Of a stretch of 21,073 nt of DNA, positions 1 through 10,700 are shown piece after piece (the first letter of the stretch is position 1; each line of letters begins with the position of its first letter). The notes beneath the pieces are model-generated. The model ran no database searches and had not been told where the DNA came from. It worked only from the letters and a program-made list of their open reading frames with translations. The stretch is from positions 1,243,877 through 1,264,949 of the forward strand of contig BLXT01006630.1 in the NCBI GenBank assembly GCA_019648995.1, written 5' to 3'. This DNA is from Plakobranchus ocellatus (lineage: Eukaryota > Mollusca > Gastropoda > Plakobranchidae). Position numbers and translations under genes: made by a program.

Positions 1-1355
1 TTTTTTTTTTTTTTTTAAATTTGAAACTTAATATCGGTACCATTTTCTAGTTGCCACTTAGGTTTATACAGACCTGCCTACAACCCCGCATCTTGCGGGA
101 AAATACCGCATTTTTGCCTCTGTCCCGCAATCCGGCATGTTCAGTTAAAGACCCCGCAAAAAGATCACAGAGCAAGTGATTTTCACAAGTGTTTTTTTCT
201 CATAAAAACTTCACTAAATGAACACATCCCGAAATATTATCACTTCCAATATCCATTTTTTTACTGCTAGAGAACTGTTACAAATGTGACACATTGATCA
301 TCCATTGTAAACAAGATACCAAACAGAAAGCCCAATCTTTTTGAATACTAGAATAGAAAAATATAATCTAATAGATTCACTAATAACATACACGTACCTA
401 ATTTAAAAACAGCCAAAAATTTAGGTCCTGCAATAGACCTGTTTTTTTTTATTTTTTTTTTAGAAAATGAATTGAAATTTAGGGAAATAAGCTTTTATTA
501 GGTGTAGGCCTATCTTACAACTAATCTAATCTAGAATCTGGATTAAAGGTGGAATTGAGATCAGTCAAGATTTCAACACTCTTTTTTTTCTATTTCAAAG
601 AAAAAAAATTGGAGGTTTTAAGATCCTTCACATTTCAAACTTTATCTTTTTTTTGATAGATAGATCAATATATTTAGATCTAAATTTGTCTTTTATACTC
701 ATTGCCACTTTTAATTTCCAGAGAAAGACTCCAGCTTTTTTTAAAAAAAAATTATTATTATTTATTTTTTTTTTTAGTTTTTAAATGTGATTTTGCAGGG
801 AAGAGCATTTATTATATTCCTTGGCACACAATGTGAACCTCTAGAATGCACTAAAAAAGGGAGGCAACGGACTACTTATTTCTCGCAGCTTTTTTTTTGG
901 GGGGGGGAGGGGGGAAATGACCCCCCAAATTCACTGAAAATCCCCCAATTTTTCACATCTTGATCCCCCAAAACTGGTGAACAAGGTAGGCAGGTCTGTT
1001 TATAAAATATTCAAGGGTAAAAGCAAAGGCAGGCTGGAAGTAACACTAGTGATTTTCATTTTGGCCCACCTAAATGTTGATATAGTGTTTCTCTTTTACT
1101 TACTCACCTGCTCGGTCTGCTATAATTCGAACAGCTCATTCCTAATTTGTGAGTGTTTAGAGGGGTGGGTTGTTAAAGACATAAACTTAAAAAAAAAAAA
1201 AAAAAAAATATTTACCCACGTGTGTCTTATGATCACTAAAAACTGTTCCTAAAGTTTCAAGATGAAGATTTTTTTTTTCTAAATATCCATGAGTGACTTT
1301 CATGCTGCTACTGTGTGTCCAACTTTAGTGTTTTCGTACTTGTTAAATTTTGCAG
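1..1355 (+). other. 3' part of the intron upstream of the first visible LARP4 exon
   Basis: This stretch has no coding exon that I can support. It begins in a T run (1-16), holds a 930-bp inverted-end element (69-998), then an A20 run (1189-1208). It ends in a normal acceptor (tttgcag, AG at 1354-1355) for the RRM exon. The short reading frame at 977-1252 crosses the element edge and the A run and has no family features. The donor of this intron and the exons for the La motif must lie before the window. Confidence 0.75.
69..998. mobile_element. Non-autonomous DNA transposon with 13-bp terminal inverted repeats (copy 1)
   Basis: The left end CAGACCTGCCTAC (69-81) is the exact reverse complement of the right end GTAGGCAGGTCTG (986-998). 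The flanks repeat TTTATA directly (63-68 and 999-1004), which reads as a target-site duplication. If the shared A is counted in the inverted repeat, the duplication is the shorter TTAT. Near the left end the word CCCGCA or ACCGCA recurs four times in about 80 bp, and one pair folds as CCCGCA-tct-TGCGGG (85-99). Near the right end CCCCC blocks recur at 921, 942 and 965. No transposase frame is present, so it would need a transposase from elsewhere. A second, diverged copy lies at 7541. Superfamily is not assigned: subterminal repeats and a CAG start recall hAT elements, but those make 8-bp duplications. Confidence 0.7.
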
Positions 1356-1532
1356 GAGGTTAAGCAGTTTGTGCTTGACATTGGAGCAGAGATGCCAACT
1401 CGTATTGAGCTAGTCATGGTGAAAGATAAGCTGTCCACCTGGTATGTGAGTTTTCGTGATATGAATGCTGCCTTGAACTCTTTCTCCATGTTCCACAACA
1501 AGCAAGCGGTGTACAAGGGCCACACCATTGGG
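1356..1532 (+). CDS. LARP4 exon A: RRM, helix 1 to strand 4
   Basis: The 59 codons begin EVKQFV and end YKGHTIG. Human LARP4 has EEVK-LF at the start of RRM helix 1, an NWYITF strand and an FQGKPIM segment. The equivalents here are EVKQF, TWYVSF and YKGHTIG. The exon starts in phase 0 after tttgcag and ends in phase 0 at a gtaaat donor (1533). RRM strand 1 must be in the previous exon, outside the window. The insertion MVKDKLS before TWYVSF makes the strand 2-3 loop a little longer than in human LARP4. Confidence 0.85.
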
Positions 1533-4500
1533 GTAAATGTTACAATATTATGCATTACTGTCTGATAGATTGCCCTCTTCTACTACCATTAACTAAGGAA
1601 AAAAAAAAACTCTTTCTGTCACATTATTTTGCAACTTCCTTCTTTTTACACTAGGTCTTTCATTGAATATTACATCTGTTTTGTATTTAAAATGGAAAAT
1701 AATCCATAATTATTTGTAGCAATGGATTCCTATGTAGTTGCTCATAAAATTGAAAATAGACCTATATTTTTTGATATTTTGAAAGGATTACTTCATTAAA
1801 ATGGTTGTTATTTGCCAAAAATAAAAAAAAAAAAAGATCAACTTTGAATTCAAGTGAAAATTAAGAGGGTTTAAGAGTGTTATCAAATTTGCACTGCCAC
1901 TTATCAATAGTCAATAAATTTTTTTTGTTCAATTCTTTTTCTGTGTCTTTTTGTAAATTGAAGAAGTTGGAATTAAATGATCAGGTAAACTGATAAGTAG
2001 TAAATTGCATGAAGAGACTTACAGAAATGTAATATAAAACTTAAACATTCTTGGCACTGCAGAACTTTCTTTAATTATGGATGATACATGTTTTTTTGCC
2101 CCTTACTGCTTCAATCTATATGTTATGCTACAATCTACTCTAAACTAACGACAAAGTAAATTGCAAACTTTGTGAGTTCTTCGGTAAATTTTTCTTTAAA
2201 AGAAAAAATAATCATGTCAGTTTAAGATTATCTTGTTACCTGTGTATCTGTAAACATCAAATTTCTATGCAAATAATCCTTTTTAACTTGCAGTGCTGCA
2301 TCAAGTCCTCTGGTACATTAGGTGGATCAGGTTATTATCCAACACCTACACCTACAGCAACATCTGAGGAACATCAGCACCATCCTCATCAACAGCGCAG
2401 GATGGTTGTTGGTGGGGTGGTCCCCCACACACAGACATCTGCTGCGTCGGCTATCTCTACTGTCACTGTAACAGCCCCAGTGCCAGCACATACGGTGGTG
2501 CCCACCACGCCTAGTCCCATGCCCCAGCAGCCTCAGCAGCAACAGCAACAGCACCAACAACAGCTTCAGCAACAGGCCGTTGCTGCTGCCGCTGCGGCCA
2601 TGCTACCTCACTACCAAGCAATGCAGCTACACCCGTCTTTTGTGTCAGGATCTCCCACTGGTATTTATTACCAGCAGGTGGGGCAGGTTAGTGGCAATAT
2701 GATGGAGCTTTTTTGTTTAAAGCTGACCAAGACTTCAGCTTATATTAAATATCAGACATGGGCTTTTTTTTTTTTTTGAAATAATTTTTTTATTGAATGT
2801 TTGATTTAACTGTTAAAATTAATATATATTTTTTAAAAATAAACAGCCTGGCTCATAGCTGCAAGAAGATTTGCAAAAGGAACTGAGTTACTGAAGTACT
2901 AAAATAAGTTGGGAAATCTGAAATCTTGCTTTAAAAAAGAAAAATTAAACCTCTGTCAGAATTGCTGTATGGATGTGCAGAAATATCCACTACATTGTTC
3001 AAAGGTGGTGTATGTTGTTAAAACATTAACTTCTGAAGCCTTTGAGACATCAGGCTTATTACAGGGTACTCACTGGCTTTGAAATTAAAATTATAAACAG
3101 CTTGTTTTGTGACTTTAGCTCACAGGCCATTGATCTTGTTTAAATTTTAACCAGATATTTTATTTTTTGGTCAATAAAGTCAGTTCTCCTTGGTAATGTA
3201 GACTCAAAACTTAAGGGAGCTAAAATCTACAAGTGTCAAACTGTGCATGTATTGCAGCAAAATATTAGCAATTCTTTTTTTTTTTTTTTTCCCCCTCCCA
3301 GAATACTCTCATGAACAATCCTGAGAACTTATCTTTTTACTTGGACTCATTTCTCATTATCACTGTAATACTACGATAGCTTCTTTTTACACATCTAAAC
3401 ACTTAAGAGAAAAAGAAAATCGAGCACAAAAATCTGCCTTACCAACAAAAATCATTTGGTCTCTTCCCCAGTCTTCGCCTTCGTACATGCCATACATGCC
3501 AAACATGCTGGCCCAAGGCTGGCCTGGTGCGCCAACTGCAATGGACCCTGGCATTGTGAGTATAGAGGCCATCTGCATGGCCTACAGGCAGCGACGAGCA
3601 GTGAGTCAGCAGGTAGATAAAGCAGGTTTGGGTCATCAGGCCCACATCAGAAACATTGGGGATGGTGTGGGGTTGAGGGCAGGAGAGTTTTAGGTGGGAG
3701 CTAAGAGAGAGAAAACGAGGGAGAGGAGCTTTGCAACAGGTGTGATTTCATCATTGCTATGAGCAAGTTGGTTTTCAGTCTCCCCCCCCCGGTAACCTTT
3801 GTATTGGGGGCAATGAAAGTTTGCTTTCTGTCCTTATTTATTTGTAAAAGCTTTACAGTGTTGAGATTCTTCACTGTAAAAACAGGGATTCAACACCCAA
3901 TGCGCAATTTTTGTAAAAGTAAATGCCAAGCTCACTTTAGGTGTTGTTATTATATCTGTTGCAAGTGCTCTGTTGGGGTGAGAAGAGTTGAACCTCGTTG
4001 TTGCAAGGCTTGGAACAGAGCTGTTTTGCATAAGTTCGTTTTCCTCGCTTTTCAGCAATCAAAGAATATTTTGCTTGGTGCTCAGCTCTTCCAGAGATGC
4101 CATTCTTCCACTCAGGAGTGGCATCTCTGCTCTCCCGATTTCTTTCTCTCCCTTGCTTTCTGTTCTCTCAAACTCTCATCCTCCCCCTCCCACCATCTTT
4201 TCTCCCCCCCTCTCACTGACTGCCCAGCATGGCGTGAACAGAACAAACCTTTTTGGGTTTGCTTGCATTGACGTAACAACCATGAGAGCCTGCTTCCTTG
4301 CCTGCCAAACCACAACCTGCTCCTATTTCCTGCTCTCCCACCATCTCATCAATTGTGCCTCTTTATTAAAATTTTTTTTTTTTAATCTTTTTCATTTTTG
4401 AAATTAAATGCAGTGATTTTGTTTTTAAAGGTTTGAAAGCTATATATAGTTTGGGGTTTTGCACGATGCTTCAATTAAAGCTACTTTTCTTTTCCTCTGT

Positions 4501-4717
4501 AAACTGGAGAGATATTTTAATGTATTTTTTTAATTGGTGGAGCGGGTGAGTGTTTTTTTCCCCCCAAAAAAGTTTTCAGCAAAGATTAACATTCCTGTGT
4601 TAAGCATTATGTTACTAATAGAATTGACAAAGTTTGCGGTGTGTAATTTCAATGAGTTGTATTCTGAAATCTGCTTTGTACTGCAGTATCATTATATTTT
4701 GTTTCTTATTTTGCAAA

Positions 4718-4748
<31 letters not shown>

Positions 4749-7700
4749 AAACATAACGGATTCTGTCTTTTGTTTCACTGATTTGACAAGATCGTAAATA
4801 CTGATAATCTTGATTTACTTTTTAGTGGAATAATTAGACAATTTTAGAAGGATTTTTGTTTTTTCAATAAGATTTATTTATTTGAAAAAATGTGCAGGCC
4901 AATTTCTACATTGAGTTGCATAATGACTATTGTACCTGCCCTAAAATGCTCAGGTCCTCTCTGTCATGACTTACAATTTGAATTGGTCTCTGGCACAGTG
5001 GCCTGACAACAACCTAATATCACACAATCACTTTTAGTTGGACAGGCTGTATGTATGCATTCAAGTTACATAGATTCAAATGAAAACGTCATGGAAATTT
5101 TAAAAACATTAAGCATACTCATTCATCAATACAATTTTTGTAGAGAATGACTAGTGACTACTTATGATTGCAGTTTTATAATTTTATACTCTTTAATAAT
5201 GAGTTCCACTTGCAATTTTTGCCTCTACTCTAATTCTGTTGCTTAGAACTTAAGTAAGGAAAGCTGGCCAGGTAGGGAAAAAAAAAAGAAAAAAAAAAAC
5301 CTCACATCAATAGAGTAAGCAGGGGATTGATACCTTTAGAATACTTTGTTTTGAATTGATGCATGCTTTCGCCTTATCTGACAGATAATGCAAAGCAATG
5401 GGCTCCAACCTCAGCAGATTCGGAGTACGCCGATGCCACGTCCTCATCTCATGCCATCAGGTGGAGGAGGTCCTCAGCACCGCTTCACTAGGTAAGGGGC
5501 ATGGTTTCATAGATATACAAGCATCACACCTGATTACTTTTAAAGCAGCATTTCTAGCTTCTTGCTCTTCTGCAATCTGCCGTTTCCTTTTTTTTCTTCC
5601 CCTTTTTACATACATTTATCTTTCCCCTCAAGGAGGCAGAGAATGCCATGTTAGCCTGTCATTTTCTAAATTACACTTAGAGTAACAAAACATCTCTTTT
5701 AGGGGAGCTAAACACAGAATAACTCAGGGAGGTACTGTGATGATGGCACTCCGCAATGTAACAATGTATATGTATATCTTTGAGAGACCCACCTACAAAA
5801 CAATTGTGGCTTGAGCTTTTGAAGAGCTATTTTGCCTATTCACACAAAGTTGATAGTGGATCATGGATTTTATTCTTGCTTGCAACTATAAAAAGAAGCA
5901 AGCAAGGAGTAGTAAAATTTTTATTCTTTTGTGTGAAAAATAAATCAAGGTAACTGTTCAGGTTGAGACGATTACATTTACTTTATTTCAGTGATGACAT
6001 CCTTAATTTCACTTCATTGAAAAATAGTTTTTCGTCAGTGAATTGGAAAAAAACTTTTTTTTTTTTTTTGGATGTCCCACTTTTCTTTTTCTTTTCTTGT
6101 AATATAGCACTTCTAAAATTTACCCCATTTATTTTGCTCTGTGCTTAGGCCTCAACGCATGAACAGACCAAATAACTCAATAGACCGGAGTGTTTCAGAC
6201 CGTGGAAGTGATCGCCAGGCTCCAGTTGTCTCTGTCGCTAGCTTGGGAGGAGCAAGGTCAAGCCCGAGCACCACAACTGGCTACATGCATCACAACCAGC
6301 ACCAGCATCATCACCACCCCCACCAGCACCAGCAACAACACCGTGTGGGAGGGAGCAGTGGTTCCAGTGTGCGAGATGAAGTCGCTTCTGCAGTTATGAA
6401 TGTGTCAGCTGTTTCCCAGGTGGTGTCTGCTCAACCGCAGCAGCAGTATGTGCCACCTTTGGTATCTCAGCATCAGTTACAGCAACATCAGCAGCAGCCT
6501 CATGCAGCAATAACTACTACCACTGTTACGCCTGCCCTGGACTCCTCTGTATCCCACTACCAGCACCACAGTCAGCATCCTGGCAACAGTGGGGGAGCCC
6601 AAGCCATGATGCCCCAAGCGGCAGCGGCTCCTTCTTCCTCCTCCACTTCATCCTCTCACACTGCTGTACCTGGACTGACACCCCATGCTTCAGCTGGAAG
6701 TGGTGGAAATAGTAATGGCATAAGCCAGCCCCAGATACACCACATGGCTCACCACCACAGTCAGCATCACCAACAACAGCAGCAGCAGCAACAGCAGCAC
6801 CATCATAGCCAACCTCCCCCTCCTCTACCACACCATCAAAACCATCAGGCAACTCAGCCGTCTTCTCATCACCACCCCCCACACCACCAACATCAGCATC
6901 ATCACCATCAAAATCAGCAACATCATCATCATCATCATCATCCTCATCCTCAACAGCAGCATCATCAGCAGCCTCCACACCTTCAGCATAACCAACCACC
7001 CCCCTCCCAGCAGAGCCACCATCACCACCACCACCACCAACACCAACATCCTCACCATCAGCAACAGCATCACCATCATCACCACCACCACCAGCATCAA
7101 CATCACAATATGCTTCAGCAACCTCCACCACTTCATTCACAACACCACCAACAAATGCCACCCCCACCTCCGCATCACCAGCACCACCAGCAGCACCAAG
7201 CCCTTTCTGCTGGTCGCACAGACAAGTAAGGCTTTGAACGTTGACCATTGTAGCTTTAATTTATATAACTGGCTGAAAATCATCTCATGGTTATTTTCTC
7301 TCTTTTATTTCTAGTTATCTTCACTAATCTAATGCAAATCAGAAGGTAGACTGCTGTTATAAATGTGTACATAATGTTTAGAGGGTAGCATTGAATGTGT
7401 AATGTTTTTCAATTCTTGTAACAATCGGGGGGAAATGCTTTACTGCAAATGTTCCATTTGGTGGAACATGTAAGAGGCAGATAATAAAAAACTTTTTTTT
7501 TTGCTTTGCCGAAGTTAAATGTGAAAGATTAAAGCAAATGCAGATCTGCCTACAACCCCACATCTCGCTGGAAGATCCTGCATTTTTGCACATGTTTGCA
7601 ATCCCGCAAAAATAAAAATAACACACAAGGAGATCATTTTCACAATTTTTTTCCTCATGAAAATCTAATTAAATCAACACGTCCCAAAATTTCATCACTT

Positions 7701-10700
7701 CTGATATTCATTTTCTTACACTGCTAGAGCACTGTTACAAATGTGTCACAGTGGTCATCCATTGCAATCAAAACACCGAACAGAAAGCCAGATCTTTTTG
7801 AATACTAGAAATGAATTATTAACTGATAAATGCACCAATAACATACCATATTTTAAAATAGTCAAAGATTTAAGGCCCATCAATAAAGGTTTGAGAAATG
7901 ACCTTTTATTGGGTGTCGGAGATCTAGAATCTGGATCATTTGTAGGATTGTACCACAGTCTAGATTTCTACACTCTTTTCGTGTACACAAAAAGAAATAA
8001 AAACGAAAAAAAAAATTAATTGCTTAAAAAATTTGTTTCAGAAAAAACAGGAGGCGGAGAGAGGACATGATGAGAAATCAGAGAGAGAGAGGCCAGTCAA
8101 ACAGAGCCAATTTTAGTTCTCAGGTACCTCCAACAACAGACAACTTCACCATGGAAGCAAATTCTTTCCCACCCCTTCCAGGTGCAGCGGTAAGCATCTT
8201 GCCAGTTTATGGATGGTTGGAATATTTCACATTTTGTTTAGTATTCTTTGTTTTCATTCTGTGTATAGATTGAAGGAGGTCGTTGATCAGTGAATTTAAA
8301 GGCATCGGCAGCATGTTGTAGATTTCTGTTTTTTGTTTTTTTTTTTTAACTTAGATTAGTGTTGAAATATTCTGCAGTTTGCTCAGAAAAATTTGGGGCT
8401 ATTATTTGATGCCTGCACATTCAAATAAGTTTAATAACTTAATTTGTATGTGCTTTTTGTTTGAAATATCCGATTGATGAAAATGAATAGCAGAGTCTAT
8501 ATACCATTGCCAACATATCTGTATCAGCTCACAAACAAAAACAGAAAAGGAAAAAAAAAAAAAAAACAGACAATGCTCTTTTTGTATTTGACATTGTGAA
8601 GAAAGTCAGGACTGTTGCACATGTGATTTTGTTCACTGAGTGTTTTGCATCATTGTAAATAGCTTTTCCTTGCAGTATCAAATTCCAGTTTTTCCAAAAA
8701 TCCTTATTTTTCAAAATTTGTGATATAGGGCTCTCTATGCATGTGGTTGTGGACAAAAATTCATAATGCCTTGACTTTTGCTCAACCATACCATACAATA
8801 TGGTAAAGCCTAACTTTCTTTTGTCTGAAGATTGCTTTAAAATCAATATTTTTTTTTCTTTTTTTTTTTGTGCAAATAAAACATCGAAAACACTTAAAGT
8901 GAAAATTTCACTTTAAACAAAAATGTGGAGATCTTGTGGCTTAAAAACTGTGCTTGGAATAATGCAGTTTCTGACTCAAAAGTGAGGCAGTAACTAAACT
9001 TAAAGATTATTATTTAAAAAAAAAAAAAATTAAATGCACAACACAGTATGCTTTCTAACCTAAACATATTCTTATTGTCAGTGTTTGTAGATTTGAGACC
9101 AAGTCCAGATTCTAAATTGAGCAAGTCTTGTTCATATAGAAAGAAGTTTGAAAAAACCAAAGTGGCCAAAATAAACTACTTTCACAGCAAGTATTACTCC
9201 AAACATGCATTTGTAAAATAAAATTTTGAGGTGGAAGTAGAAGGGATTGAGGCAAAAATAATCCTAAGTGAATCTTTCAACGCTTTTGCAGGCTGTTTTT
9301 ATGGCATATACAAGCCAATCAACTCTGCAATCAAACCTGCTTGGTTTGCTTCCATTCTTTAGATAGATGTAACCGTATCATCACTTTAGTCTATTTTTTT
9401 TTCTTTTCTTCTTCCATAGGGCAATATTGCAAATTCTGAAGTCTCGCATGAAAATCGGTTGTCTGATGTTGTAAGAGGCTTGCCCCGAGTTCAAGGAGGG
9501 ATAGGCAGTGTAGGCAGTGTCAGTGCAGCCACAACCACTGGCGTTCCACGGGGCCCTTCAAGTACCCCCAGTCCTGTGGCAACACCCAGTATTGTAGCAG
9601 CCCCTGCCCAGCCCCACCATCATATACATCAGCATAACCAAGTACGTTATTTGCCTAGGTTTTTGAAAATATTTTTTTCAAATCATAGTATAGGCCTTAG
9701 CCAATACCATTAAGCTTATAAAGGAATTGAGATATTTTTTTCTTAAGAGTTTTATCCTTTTCTGCTAATCCCAAACCTCGTGTTTTCTTGCTTCTTCCTT
9801 CCCCTTCCCCCCTAAAAAAAATTGAGATTTTAACATTTTTTCCCTGTTATGGGAACGTATTCCTAAAAGCATGGTACTAAAGCCAGTCTGAAAAATTGCT
9901 ATAAAGTAGAAATTCTATACAAAGATTTCCAAACTTTCGGGTATTTGCCCGCTCTCTTAAAAAATGCTGGTACAACTCTTGTAGTGCAGACTTAGACACC
10001 ACCGTCTTTGGTTCTGTTGTCAAAGTCAGATGTATACCTTTCTAGAATCACAAGAAATTCATTAATATCTAAAAAAAAATGCATGGCATTACAAAATTCA
10101 AAATTCTTCCAATTCATCGCAGATTTTGCTTGGTTTGTTGATTTTGAGCATGTCTAATTTGTGTGTGCTATGGGGAAAAGAAAGTTACCATCTGTATCAT
10201 ATTTTTCTCCAAAATCAATATTAATCATATAATGTATACTGGGTGGCAACCAAAAGTTTAAATAATGCACTTCAAGGAGAAGGCAGATGACTTTAAAACA
10301 TTTTCCATATTGTTGAGAAGTAGGAATTGTTATTGATCTTTTTTTTTTTGTTTTTGTTTTTAATTTGAGAATCAAGAAGCAAAAGATGGCTGAGGACTCA
10401 ATTTTATCGGAAAATTTGATTTTATTAATGTATTCAAAATGGTCTTGAAAATGTTGAAGTTCTTCAATAAGCTTGTTGGAGAAGCCCTTCAACTTTTGCT
10501 CTGATAAGGTGCAGGAAACCTTCAAGAGACTGAAGCAAAATCATAACATTGATGAGTTTTGTAAAATATCTTTGTAGAGTGTGAGAACATAGCGAATGTT
10601 TTTCATAGCTAAAAAGGGTCTTAAAAAGGTGAAGTTTTGTATCATACAACAACACACGCAATCCTTTTTGTACATATTTAATAATACTGAGCACAAGATG

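Noticed and set aside
1-16. T run at the window start as the tail of a retroposed gene in reverse orientation
   Set aside because: No coding remnant or duplication follows. Similar T runs occur throughout the window, and the sequence before position 1 is not visible.
977-1252. 91-codon frame near the right end of copy 1
   Set aside because: It crosses the element edge and an A20 run that is read as polylysine, and has no recognisable domain.
3759-4401. Two overlapping intronic frames of 170 and 137 codons
   Set aside because: Composition follows local C/T-rich and T-rich sequence, there is no family motif, and they lie inside a well-bounded intron.
5398-5685. 95-codon frame over exon D
   Set aside because: It is in the wrong frame. 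The frame starting at 5385 joins both neighbours without a break, and this one runs on through the donor into the intron.
6526-7248. Antisense frame of 240 codons and a nested 103-codon antisense frame
   Set aside because: They are the reverse reading of the CAN triplet tract (Val/Asp- or Met/Leu-rich strings), with no domain, and lie opposite a well-supported exon.
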